From: Aristolochia californica
Lineage: Eukaryota; Streptophyta; Magnoliopsida; Piperales; Aristolochiaceae
Direction of reading: 5' to 3'
DNA length: 64,000 nucleotides
NCBI GenBank assembly: GCA_029961685.1
Contig: JARWKL010000014.1
Span: 23,781,137 to 23,845,136 of the forward strand
The notes under the pieces were generated by a model. The model searched no databases. It saw only the letters and a list, made by a program, of their open reading frames with translations, and was not told the origin of the DNA. Shown piece after piece: positions 1 through 10,613 of this stretch (within the stretch, counting starts at the first letter, position 1; every line of letters starts with the position of its first letter). The position numbers and the translations under genes are program-made.

Positions 1-1318
1 AAATAAGATTATTTAAAGCAAAAGGGGGGCGTCCAAAGAGGGGGTCGAAAGGGGACCCGAGAGGGGGGACCCGAGAGGGAAAAACCCGAGGGGGGAAGGT
101 AGCGTGAAGATAAGGAAAAAGGGAGACCAAAAACAGAGTTTGTTTGACCGGAAACAGGGGAGGATCCGAGAGGAGTTCCTCACCACCGTTCGCCGGGCCA
201 CCGTCGTCCACCGTCGTCCACCACCATCCGGCAACCGAGAACAGACCCGAGGAGAGCTCGAGAGAGTCTCCGTCGCGGTGAGTTCGACGCTGCCATTCTT
301 TGCTCGCCAGGCCGGGAGGGGATCCAAGAGGGCTTCTCCGGTGCCACTTCTTCTTTCCGACCATCCTCCGGCGTCGTTTACATATTCCGACCAGTCCCGG
401 AGCCATTCCGACTCCAACCGAGACTCGAGAGAGCCGGTTGGAGAACGTCAGCTCTGTTTCGTTATTCGCCAGACGTTACCTCCGTCCGTCGGCTTCTAAC
501 CGTCGTCGTCTCTACCTCCGGCCACTCACTATTGCTACCCGATGCCACCAATTTCCGGAAATCGCAGCACCCGTGAGAACGAGTTGCTGCCCGAGCGAGA
601 GGAGGAAGAAGGGGAGTAATTCGTCATTATTGAATTTAATTTTTTATATGATTTGAACTTAGGTTTTGAATGTTAATTGAATCTGATTTGATAATTAAGG
701 TTTATTTAAGATTTGTTTTCTTGATATTTGATTAAATTAGTTAATTAGGGTAAGATTATAATTGAGGTTGGATTTTGGTATTTTAATCCGATTTCAGTCT
801 TTAACTCTAGGCGCCCGAGAGGGGCTAGACGCAAGGATTGAGAATTCGGATTCGTGGTTACGTGGCGCTCGAGAGAGGCACGAATCACGATAAAATCCAA
901 AGTTGATAATTTTAGCATCATCACAATAGGAAATTAATTCTCTGCATTATATTGTAATCCGATCTTTGTCATTAACTCTAGGCGCCCGAGAGGGGCTAGA
1001 CGCAAGGATTGAGAATCCGGATTCGTGGTTACGTGGCGCTCGAGAGAGGCACGAATCACGGTAAAATCCAGAGTTGACGTTTCCTGTTGTGCAAGTAGTT
1101 AATTAAATTATTGCTTGATAATTTAGGATATAATTAGTGTTTAGTTCATATTAATTCATCATATTTGGTTAGGCTAGTTGACTGAAGAATACACGAAATT
1201 CAATCCTCCCTGTGGATATGACCCTCGCTTACTGCTAGATTACATGAACGATTCGTACGCTTGCGAGGTATAAAAGTCGATGTAACTAAAATTCTACATC
1301 ATGTTTTTTCCATGGGGT
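1..1318 (+). mobile_element. Probable long-LTR gypsy (Tat/Athila-like) LTR remnant
   Basis: The first 620 bases are GC-rich with no credible gene, and the rest is AT-rich. Bases about 1205-1270 carry a 'tccctgtggatatgacc ... cgcttgcgagg' phrase of the kind that ends Tat/Athila-type gypsy LTRs in plants, followed by a short stretch (1300-1320) where a primer-binding site would lie. No gypsy coding sequence follows, because another element abuts at 1329. The family assignment rests on recall of this LTR-end phrase, so it is an inference. Open frames at 13-656 on both strands lack any recognisable domain. Confidence 0.4.
787..1078 (+). repeat. Two 120-bp direct repeats at 171-bp spacing
   Basis: Copy 1 (787-906) and copy 2 (958-1078) are nearly identical and separated by about 50 bp of AT-rich sequence. 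Each contains GGCGCCCGAGAGGGGC and, further on, an 8-bp inverted pair, GATTCGTG and CACGAATC, enclosing about 22 bases. The high identity suggests a recent local duplication inside the LTR-like region. Confidence 0.85.
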
Positions 1319-1328
1319 TCCACACAAA

Positions 1329-1741
1329 CGTTATGCATGCAATAACATCATTATTTTAGTTGTTTTATTTAATTTCTTTATTTTATTTCAGTTTTAGGTC
1401 ATAGGGGTATTTTGGAATATTTAATTTATAAGGGTATTTTTAGAATATTTATTGTAAACCCTAACAAGGTGAACCCTATTTAAGGGGTAAGAGTAATGAG
1501 AAACACATGCATTGAAGTATTAAGAATTAGGTTAAATCTAGCGTAAAGAGGCTTGAGATCACCTTCTTGATCTCGAGGTTAGGATTTTCTTCAAAAACCC
1601 ATGTATTCTCCCATCCTCCATTTATCTTCTTCTTTCCCATGTCTTCCTACTATCCCTACGGTAATGCTTGGAAGACCCGTATCCCTTGGCAGATCCCAGA
1701 TCCTCCCAAAGAATCTTTGTGTCAGATCTGGGACCGTAACA
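1329..1741 (+). repeat. 5' LTR of the non-autonomous element
   Basis: Aligns along its whole length to 2963-3404. It contains 'gaaccctatttaagggg', a possible TATA-like promoter core, at about 1471-1487. The 29-bp length difference is an extra T-rich segment in the 3' copy. Confidence 0.8.
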
Positions 1742-1861
1742 ACTGGCAACAGAGCAGGAACGCAAGGATGAATTCTTCATCCAGGACGGAGACCAGAAAA
1801 AGTGAATGGGAGTTGCAGGAGTTTATTGGCGCATGTCAAGAGATTCGAGGTACAAGCTCGC

Positions 1862-2269
1862 ATGGATAAGGTATACAATTCCGTGGACAAACTATGCAAA
1901 GAATTTGGAGAAGCACGAGCATTGTATGAAATTTTCATGGAATGCTGGACAAGGGAGCCATGCGCTACCGCAAAACAGGTCACACAACCTGAATTCTTCG
2001 AGCACGACAACGGCACAGACGATGCAGTGGAAGCTCTCTCGGACGAACAGAAGAAGAAGTATGAAATCCGAGAGTTCTCTCTCTCGGAAAAGCTCCCCAA
2101 ACTTCCAAAATCTGATGGCAGGGACACCGATTTTTTAAAAACGGAAGGGTATTCAGCTCACCCTTTCCCAATGGACTCCGTGCGTCTCTCCGAATCGAAG
2201 CTGCAGCAGGGAGGTGATTTCCTAATAGAGGAAATTCTGAAATCGTCGGCACTGGACGATTTGGGGTGA
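1862..2269 (+). pseudogene. Unrecognised internal ORF of the non-autonomous element
   Basis: An open frame of about 135 codons from an ATG at 1862 (the open frame extends upstream to about 1802 without another ATG). The predicted product is hydrophilic and rich in Glu, Lys and Ser, with no transmembrane segment and no zinc knuckle. I recognise no domain. Its position just after the primer-binding site is where gag would lie, so it may be a degraded or captured coding piece, but nothing in the sequence proves it is translated. Confidence 0.2.
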
Positions 2270-2962
2270 CCTCAAATCCGAAATTGGAGGGGAACAGGAA
2301 ATTTCGTCGGCGCCATAGGTGAATTTCCGTGGGTCTCTATTCCCAGGGGCTGAGAAACAGAGGTTCTCTGTCTCGGCAATGCTCCCAGCGATGAAGCCCC
2401 AATGGGCTTCTCTTCATCACCGGCGAAGCAGGAGATTTCGTCGGCGCCGTAGGCGACTTTTTCGCAAGGGATCTCGGTTCCGGGGGGCTGAGCAACAACG
2501 ATTCACACGTTTCCGAGAGCCCTCTGTCTCGAAAACTATCCAGGTTGGGAAGCCCCGACGGGCTGCGATTCGAAACCGAAAAATTAGGCAACTCGATCTG
2601 TGCCGTGAGAGAGGAAGGAGACGTCCGTCGCCCACCTTCGTCGGTGCCGTGATGAAAAGATCCGCCGACTGCATTGTTCGGGAGTTGCCGAAGGAAGAAG
2701 ACGGGTTCCAATTAAATTTTCCTAAGTTAGAAAATTTTAATCAGAGTCAGTGCAGTACGCTGACTCTTGCGGTGGACTGGGCGGACTGAATCGAGTCAAC
2801 CCAGGCCAACTCCGACTAGGTCAACTCGGAAAAAAAAATATTTCTCTGGTTGAAGGCTCTCCGATTCCACGGTTGACACTTGCGCAGGGATGGCTCCATC
2901 GGCACAGGCTCGCAGACACTACTTCCGAACTTGAGGACAAGCTCGTCTTCCAAGGGGTGTAA

Positions 2963-3404
2963 TGTTATGCACGCAATAACATCATTATTTTAGTTGTTTT
3001 ATTTAATTTACTTTATTTTATTTCAGTTTTAGGTCATAGGGGTATTTTTGAAATGTTTTATTTATGGGGTTTGTTTGGAATATTTTATTTATAGGGGTAT
3101 TTTAATAATTTTTATTGTAAATCCTAATAGGGTGAACCCTATTTAAGGGGTAAGAGTAATGAGAAACACAAGCATTGAAGTACTAAGAATTAGGTTAAAT
3201 CTAGCGTAAAGAGGCTTGAGATCACCTTCTTGATCTCGATGTTAGGGTTTTCCTCAAAAACCCATGTATTCTCCCATCCTCCATTGATCTTCGTCTTCCC
3301 CATGTCTTCCTACTATCCCTACAGTAATGCTTGGAAGACCCGTAACCCGTGGCAGATCCCAGATCCTCCCAAAGAATCCTTGTGTCAGATCTGGTACCGT
3401 AACA
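2963..3404 (+). repeat. 3' LTR of the non-autonomous element
   Basis: Direct repeat of 1329-1741, starting TGTTATGCACG and ending CCGTAACA. It abuts unrelated AT-rich DNA at 3405. Confidence 0.8.
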
Positions 3405-5429
3405 CCCTTAGACTCTAGGTCTTCAATTCTTCTTTTTTCTCCAAGGTGCTTCTTTAATACGACTTGATTCTTTGTTTTGGCTTGAAGCTTTGTATTGGAT
3501 TTGTCGGTTTTTTTTATAGACCTTGTGATTGAGTCACTTGAAGAAAATACATATGAAATACTATAAAATTAAATATTATTAGCTTACTTAGCTTAAAGTA
3601 TTTTTATCATCAAAATCAATGGAATAGGTTAACATAGATTAGTATGATCAACTACTAAAAGGATGAATTTCGTGGAATAAAACAATGCATGCACACTTTG
3701 GTGAAAAAGTATTTTGTGTAGAGCTATAGAGTAAAAAAACCAATAATCTCCCACTTGGCCCGATCATAGCCAAGGAGAACAAACAACAATACATATACCA
3801 TCCAAATGTTCAACAAACACAGTTTACACTCAATCCTTCAGTTCAGAGATTAATAGCCATCACTGTAGAACTTTTCTTCAATCCTTCATATTCTCCTTGA
3901 TGAAGTCAAACATTCCATCAATGTTCTCTTACTCTTAAATAAAATTGAGAGACCTCAGTTGAACCTAGTACAATTTGTATCACAATAAAGATGTAAGTAG
4001 ATTCTTCATAAAATTCACTTTTTGCACAAATTCTAACCAAAGTCTTAAAGATGTAAGAAACATACATTATCTCGTTCATTATGTAATATGACAAGCGAAA
4101 ACTATGTGTTTTAGTTTCCATGACATATCATCGTCATCAAAGATGAAAAATATAATAAGGAATAAAAATTTGGTCTTCTAGATCATCTTCTCATTTCCAG
4201 TATGAGTATCCCTTAACTATAAGTGAAAATAAAAATAGAGGTTAGTTGTCCTAATTCCATTCAAACACCTCATAAATTTGTTTTACCTCTTCCCATGACA
4301 TGGCTTAGAATCTACCTAATGGCCATAGGGGTAGACAGATTAAAAAAATGATATGTATCAACCTCTTGAAAATCTTATATGATTGCCAAATGTCACATTG
4401 TAAAGCTCTAAATTGCATTGATCTCATATGTCCATTTTTTTCCTCAAGATCACATGTGATTGCCAAATGGCCATAATTACAAGTTTTTCACATATTTGAG
4501 GCATTACGAACATACTCAGTGTTTGTCTCATACCTACAATTCTTCCAATTTTCTACCTAAGAAACTCATTCTAGAGAATTTTAGAAAAAGTGACTCAATG
4601 TTGGAAACATTATTTCATGTCTTTTCTTATTAAAATAGTCACACATAATATTCCAAAAGATAACTATTCTGATGGTAAAATAAATTCAATTGTATCTTAA
4701 TCCTTGAGAATCTTAAACTAGGAAAATTCAATAGCAACCCTCTTATAATAACTTGTCACCTCACTAAAGGTTGAACAATATAATATGATTAGTCCACCAA
4801 ATTATATGTGATCTAGTGCTCATCCTATGAAAAAATAAAGACACATTAATTTCTCTCTAAGAGTTTATTAATGATAAACTTCCTTACTTCCAATCAAATA
4901 TCTTTCTTTCATCTCCAGTATTCAAATAAATAAAAATTGACATAGTTCTCGTTTATTTCCCATATAGATTCTACCACTTGGCTCGACTAATCTTATTCAA
5001 TGAGATTAGTGTCTTAAGTTTTGAAAAAAAAATTAACTTTTCCTTTTAACTTATATCTTTCTCCATACTTTCTAAGTTTATTCAATGGGTTCTTTTAATG
5101 ATTTTAAAATGTTAATCCTTTCTATTGAGTTTATTATAAATCCAAGTTTTATGAATCTCCACCAATTTGGGGTTGAACACTAGAAGAATATTTTTTTAAG
5201 ATCTAAAAACATGACAAAATGTCATTAGCAGAAGATATAACTTATTTTTTTAAATATAGTAGAAGATATAACTTATTGTTTTAAATATATTAGAAGATAT
5301 AACTTATTGTTTTAAATATAGAACACTCTTAAAGTAATTTTTATCATATTAAAGTGTGCACAAATGATTCAAATTGTGAGAAAAATGATGACAATATTAC
5401 ACTTTAAATGAGAGCTAAAACATATCCAT
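3405..5429. other. Old non-coding sequence, left of the Harbinger insertion
   Basis: AT-rich, with no ORF that looks coding. Around 3745-3760 the reverse complement reads 'aagtgggagattattgg', the kind of polypurine tract plus LTR start seen at the 3' end of plant copia elements. It may therefore be a decayed minus-strand copia element. A 41-45-bp imperfect triplication ('agaagatataacttatt...') sits at about 5228-5320. The sequence is interrupted by the DNA transposon at 5430 and resumes at 10812. Confidence 0.35.
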
Positions 5430-5460
5430 TAAGGGGGGTTTAGTCCACAATGAAGTGCGC

Positions 5461-5461
<1 letters not shown>

Positions 5462-5493
<32 letters not shown>
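5462..5493 (+). repeat. Poly-C tract (32 C)
   Basis: An uninterrupted run of 32 C just inside the left TIR of the Harbinger element. A second, shorter interrupted C tract lies at about 5660-5688. Long C/G homopolymers are error-prone in sequencing, so the exact length is uncertain. Confidence 0.9.
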
Positions 5494-5494
<1 letters not shown>

Positions 5495-5629
5495 CATTAC
5501 CTAGGTCATCACAAATAAGGAGTTAGTGCAAAATGATTTGAATTGAAGCGAGATAACACCGTTTCATCTCCTCAGGCAAAAACGACGAAAAATTGATTCC
5601 ACCCTTTTTTTCAAATCATCCAATTACCA

Positions 5630-6065
5630 CGAGCGATGGCGTCGTTTCTTCCCCTCCCTCCCCCAACACCCCCCTCCCCCCCCCCCCCAAATAAATATCC
5701 CTCTCATTTCCTCTTCTCCTCTCCTCTCGCTCAGCCTTCGTCTCCCGACAAATTTTTTCGCCCGACCTTCTTCTCTCGTTTTCGCTCTCTCTGCTCCTCT
5801 CGCTCGGCTCTTGTCTTCGTTCTCTGCTCCCTCTAATTTCTCTTGTTATCTCTCATTTTCGCCCCATCTCCCTCTCTCGTCTCTTTCTCTCTCGACCTTT
5901 CTCTTCCTTCTCCCTCTCTCGTCTCCCTCTCTCTTTTCCCTTTAGGCCTCCATCTCTTTTCACTCTCGGCCTCCATCTTCCTTCTCGTTCTTGCTCTTCT
6001 CTTTCCTCCTCCCCCGATTTCCTTTGATTTAACCTATTCCGGTTTCGATATCCTTCGATTTCCTT
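5630..6065 (+). repeat. Pyrimidine-rich (TCTC) tract
   Basis: Over 400 bases of almost pure C and T on the plus strand (CTCTCTCT and CCTTCT runs). Such tracts are common in 5' leaders and promoters, and here it lies upstream of the transposon genes. Open frames across it are composition artefacts of low complexity and are not called as genes. Confidence 0.7.
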
Positions 6066-6239
6066 CAATCTTCTTCAATTTTCGACAGTTAGGCGTCGAT
6101 TTCTTTCATTGGGCATACATTTCCCCATTCGTATGTGATTTCCCCCAAATTTCAGAAGGTAATCCGAAACCCTAATTTTTTTTCAACTAATTTAGTATTG
6201 TGTTTGAGTTAATTTTAATTTTTGTGCGTAATTTATCTT

Positions 6240-6660
6240 GATTGTGGCAAAATGTTGGGATGTAGGGTTAGGGTTTATGGGATTTAGGGTTCAAATTCGT
6301 GTTGATAGGGTTTAATTTCAGGATTAGAGTTGGGGTTTGGGACTTTTAGGGTTTTAAGGTCTAGGGTTTAGTCTTTAGGTCTGGAATTAGGGTTTATGTT
6401 TTTTTTTTAAAAAAAACATAGGGTTCTCGATTTTTTGGGTGATAGTATTTTAAGTTCTTAGGTTTAGTGTTTAGGGCTTTTAGGGGTTTTAAGGTCTAGG
6501 GTTTATGGTTTGGGGCTTTTAAGGGTTTTAGGGTCTAGGGTTTAGGGTTTAGGGTTTGAGACTTTTAGGGGTTTTAAGGACTAGCGTTTAGGGTTTGGGT
6601 CTAGGGGTTTTAAGGAATAGGGTTTAGGGTTTAAGGTTTATTTTAATTTGTAGGTTTCTC
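6240..6660 (+). repeat. Interstitial telomere-like TTTAGGG repeats
   Basis: Many degenerate copies of the plant telomere motif TTTAGGG and variants (GGTTTAGGG, GGGTTTTAAGG), densest at 6535-6565. It lies inside the Harbinger element rather than at a chromosome end, since transposon sequence continues on both sides. Confidence 0.75.
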
Positions 6661-6699
6661 GGTAAGAGTATCGGATTTAGGGGGTTTAGTCGAGTTCAA

Positions 6700-7776
6700 A
6701 CAAGGTTGATGATGTACTGTTCGTAGTGCCTGCAAAGTCATATGGGGTTCTACCAAGGGTGTTCAGTGAATTTGGACTTGATGAGTTAGTTTTTGCATTG
6801 TTCTAGTAATCTACAATGAAATTAGTTTGATAAATTTTGAAATATTTTAGAATGTTGTTGAATATGTTTGAAGTGCTATGGAATGTTTATGCCATGTTGT
6901 GAGGAGATTTTGGAGTTATAAATATCCACCACATGGTCCAATTCAAACAAGGCTAAGTCGCCTACACGGGAGTCCATTAGCCAATGAAACCCGACCCCCA
7001 TCAATGACGATGTACGGTTTGTAGTGACTGCGAAGTCATATGGGGCACTACCAGGGTGTTCGGTGAATTAGGACTTCATGAGTTTGTTTTTGCATTGTTC
7101 TAGTCATTTGCAATGAAATTAGTTCGATAAATTTTGAAATGTTTTAGAATGCTGTTGAATATGTTTGAAGTGCTATGGAATGTTTATGCCATGTGGTGAG
7201 GAGATTTTGGAGTTATAAATATCCACCACATGGTCCAATTCAAACAAGGCTGAGTCGCCTACACGGGCGTCCATTAGCCAACGCAACCCGACCCCCATCA
7301 ATGACGATGTACGGTTCGTAGTGACTGTGAAGTCATATGGGGCTCTACCAGGGGTGTTCGGTGAATTTGGACTTCATGAGTTTGTTTTTGCTTTGTTCTA
7401 GTCATCTGCAATAAAATTAGTTCGATAAATTTTGAAATGTTTTAGAATGTTGTTGAATATGTTTGAAGTGCTATAAAATGTTTATGCCATGTGGTGAGGA
7501 GATTTTGGAGTTATAAATATCCACCACATGGTCCAATTCAAACAAAGCTGAGTCGCCTACACGGGCGTCTATTAGCCAACGAAACCCGACCCCCATCAAT
7601 GACGATGTACGGTTCGTAGTGACTGCAAAGTCATATAGGGCTCTACCAGAGGTGTTCGGTGAATTTGGACTTCATGAGTTTGTTTTTGCATTGTTCTAGT
7701 CATCTGCAATGAAATTAGTTAGATTAATTTTGAAATGTTTTAGAATGTTGTTGAATATGTTTGAAGTGCTATGGAA
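6700..7776 (+). repeat. 298-bp tandem repeat, about 3.6 copies
   Basis: Four units start at about 6708, 7006, 7303 and 7601 (period 297-298 bp). Conserved blocks include 'acgatgtacggttcgtagtg' and 'atccaccacatggtccaatt'. The fourth copy is cut off at about 7776, exactly where the ORF1 coding remnant begins. The array therefore occupies the place of the missing N-terminal half of ORF1 and its upstream intron. Confidence 0.9.
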
Positions 7777-8152
7777 TCGAACAAGATCATGGAAAAAAAC
7801 TTACCAAGCAGTAACAAGCTGTCTCAACACTAGTGGGTTCGGTTGGGATGCAACCACACATCGAGTTACTGCATGTCATTCTGTATGGCAAGACTATATC
7901 AAAGTTAGTCAATTATGATTGACTATAAAATATTTTGTATGTTTTTCGCATTACTAGAACTCTATGCCAAGTCGTTTAAATGATGTTTTATCCTTGTAGG
8001 AGCATAAAGAAGCTGAAAAGTATAGACAACAAGGCTGCCCTCTTTATGACAAATTGGCTTTGGTAGTGGGAAACTCAATAGCCATGGGGAGAGCAAGTCA
8101 AACTGACGAAGACATGTGCAATGATGTCCAACATCAGGAAGAAAATGGATGA
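7777..8152 (+). pseudogene. Harbinger ORF1 (Myb/SANT-like DNA-binding) C-terminal remnant
   Basis: Two exons can be read: 7777-7903 and 8000-8152, with a GT-AG intron between (7904-7999). The first encodes a segment with SGFGWD, HRVTA and SVWQDYIK, and the second continues with GCPLYDKLALV before a stop at 8150-8152. These are the hallmarks of the Myb/SANT-like domain that plant PIF/Harbinger ORF1 proteins and related host proteins carry. In the family this protein binds the transposon ends and recruits the transposase to the nucleus. The N-terminal half of the domain, with its first conserved Trp, is missing and replaced by the 298-bp tandem repeat. No start codon belongs to it, so it is a pseudogene. 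Confidence 0.75.
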
Positions 8153-8315
8153 ATGTTGTGGGTGTGTGATTGGAGATGGTTTTATATAGGTGTGATTGAA
8201 AATAGGTTATGATTGAAGATAATGGTATATTTTTGTGTTTATGACATTTAGGAAGAAAAATGAATTATTGTTGTAGTCGTCATTATGGTTATGGTGATTG
8301 TATTTGCAGGTTTCC

Positions 8316-9691
8316 ATGGAAGACAAAAATAGGAATACAAGAATGATTTTATTGACATGTCTTATATACATGATGGGAAGATACTATATGAACCATAGGT
8401 ATAGACGTACATTACGTCCTCGTGGGATTGGTGGTCCGATTTATTTGCAAAAGGCATTAGCGAAATCACCTGTTAAATTTCAAAAAGTTTACAGGATGAA
8501 TCAAATTGTGTTTTAAAAAATGGCAGAGATACTTTATAGTAAAGGATTTTTATCACATACAAAGACCATCTCAGTGGAAGAACAACTTGCATATTTTCTC
8601 CTAACTGTTGGTTAAGGACAAGCGTATAGTGTCACAGCAGAGATGTTTGATAGATCAAACTGGACTATAAGTAGGTATTTCAATAAGGTGTTGAATGCTA
8701 TTATCAAACTTCAGCCTGATTACATCAAACAACCTTCAGAACGGACTCACTAGAAGAATTTAAACAATCCATTGTTTAATCCGTATTTTAAGGTAACATC
8801 ACTTGGCATCTAATGAACAATTTTAGATTAATATTTAGAGTTACTTGTATTAATTGAAATGATATAATTAGGATTGTATTGGGGCTATTGATGGAACTCA
8901 TATCAAAGCGAACATCCCACTTGAAGAACAACAAAGGTTCTGGAACAGAAAAGGCTATCTCTCACAAAATATGATGGCAGCATGTACATTTGATATACAA
9001 TTCAATTATGTACTTGTTGGATGGGAGGGATCAGTAACTGATTTCCGTGTATTGATGGATGCCTTGACTCGCCGAAATAGAATCTGTGTACCTGAAGGTA
9101 AATAATATATTGTTATGTAGTAATTTTTTTTATTTTATCTTCAATTATCTTATGTGAAAAATATTTTTTATTGTAGGTAAATATTATCTAGTCGATGCTG
9201 GTTATGCAAATATGTCAGGATTTTTGGCTCCATATCGAGGAACTCGTTATCATCTACAAGAATTTGGAGACAACCTTCCTAGAAATGATAAAGAGCTATT
9301 CAACCGAAGGCACTCATCTTTGAGGAATACTATTGAACGAACTTTTGGTGCTTTAAAAGTTCGATTCCAAATGTTGAAAGTCGCTTTGTTTTCTTATAAG
9401 ATCCAGATGAAAATTTTAATAGCTTGTTGCATATTACACAATTATATTTGTAAAGAGGATTACAATGATATGTTTGAATTGGAATATGATGATTCCGATG
9501 ATGAGGTAGGTGGACGAGGTGATGAGGTCCGATTAGCAAGTGAAAATTTGGATGAAGATAGCGATGATAGCGATGATCTTGGGGATGAAGGCAACCTATC
9601 AACAACAATGCGGAGGCGTCGTGCATTAGAATCCACTAGAGCTGCACAATTTCGAGATGCCATAGCAACTAGCATGTGGAGTGATTATTAG
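8316..9691 (+). pseudogene. PIF/Harbinger DDE transposase, disrupted
   Basis: Three exons fit one frame: 8316-8792, 8872-9097 and 9177-9691, with GT-AG introns, for about 405 codons, a normal length for the family. Exon 2 starts CIGAIDGTH (first catalytic Asp) and contains GWEGSVTDFRVL (second Asp). Exon 3 has YYLVDAGY, then RNTIERTFGALKVRF with the catalytic Glu, then an acidic tail rich in Asp/Glu. The DDE nuclease fold is therefore fully recognisable. Exon 1 (helix-turn-helix region) carries three in-frame stops, at 8514-8516, 8613-8615 and 8751-8753, so no full protein can be made. The enzyme normally cuts the transposon out at its TIRs and inserts it at TNA targets. The start at 8316 follows a probable acceptor at about 8309. 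Confidence 0.9.
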
Positions 9692-9964
9692 TGGTTGTAC
9701 TTTATTGCATTTGAACATGTATGTTGTCGTTCGTATCTAATAAACTAGTAGTTAATGATGTTAAACGCACAAACTCGTTGTTAAAAATAATTTACTCCAA
9801 TTATATTCGTTGTTGTCATTTTATACCTTTTTGTCACGTTTTTTAATTTTATTTATTAAGTATTTTTATACTATATATTATGTTATTAAAAAATAATTTA
9901 TTTATTTAATATTCATTTATGTTAATTTTAACTGTTTTATGTAATTTAAATAATTTATTCTACT
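9692..9964 (+). other. Transposase 3' flank, AT-rich
   Basis: Downstream of the transposase stop; AT-rich with 'taataaac' and 'ttaaaaataattta' motifs that could include a poly(A) signal. No gene is visible. Confidence 0.4.
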
Positions 9965-10613
9965 CACACGTAATTAGTATAATAAGTTATAATAAACTGT
10001 AATCATTAATTGGTTTAATTATGAAATTTCTATAATTAATTAAACAATTAGGTTTATTTATTATATTTCCTTATGTTATTTTTTAATTTTTATTAATTTT
10101 ATATAAGTTATTCTAGTCACACGTAATTAGTATATTAATTTATAATGAATTTTAATCATTAATTGGTTAATTATCCAATTTCTATAATTAATTAAACCAT
10201 TATGCTTATTTATTATATTCCCTTATGTTATTTTGAATTTTTATTAATTTTATATAATTTATTCTAGTCACACGTTAGTATATTAATTTATAATGAATTG
10301 TAATCATTAATTGGTTAATTATCCAATTGCTATAATTAATTAAACCATTAAGTTTATTTATTATATTCCCTTATGTTATTTTTTATATTTTTTAAAATTT
10401 TATATAATTTATTCATGTCACACGTAATTATTGTTTTAATTTATAATAAACTATAATCATTAATTGGTTTAATTATCCAATTTTTATAATTAATTAAACC
10501 ATTAGGTTTATTTATTATATTCCCTTATGTAATTTTTAAATTTTTTATTAATTTTATATAATTTATTGTAGTCACACGTAATTATTGTTTTAATTTATAA
10601 TAAACTATAATCA
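9965..10613 (+). repeat. AT-rich tandem repeat, about 152 bp, 4-5 copies
   Basis: Units are anchored by CACACGTAATTA at 9965, 10118, 10269, 10419 and 10573 (periods 150-154). Each contains 'taatcattaattggtt' and 'tataattaattaaac'. This is a subterminal repeat of the Harbinger element, located between the transposase gene and the right TIR. Confidence 0.9.

Larger units (their letters stand above)
1329..3404 (+). mobile_element. Non-autonomous LTR retrotransposon, 2.1 kb
   Basis: Two near-identical direct repeats bound the element: a 5' LTR at 1329-1741 (413 bp) and a 3' LTR at 2963-3404 (442 bp). The 3' LTR starts TG and both end CA; the 5' LTR starts CG, probably a decayed TG. Directly inside the 5' LTR, 1744-1755 reads TGGCAACAGAGC, a two-mismatch form of the tRNA-iMet primer-binding site. 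Before the 3' LTR is a short purine run (2951-2962). The 1.2-kb interior has no protease, integrase, RT or RNase H. The last frame before the 3' LTR ends in a peptide like LEDKLVFQG, which resembles gypsy polyprotein tails. No target-site duplication is visible, so the element may be a recombinant of two copies or have decayed ends. Confidence 0.75.

Noticed and set aside
13..656. Overlapping open frames on both strands in the first 650 bases
   Set aside because: They result from GC-rich, stop-poor composition; no domain, no intron or promoter signals, and frames exist on both strands.
5636..6175. Open frames rich in Ser, Pro and Leu, and the reverse Arg/Glu frame
   Set aside because: Low-complexity pyrimidine tract; the peptides only mirror TCTC repeats.
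6240..6660. A chromosome end
   Set aside because: The telomere-like motif is degenerate and lies inside a transposon with recognisable sequence on both sides.
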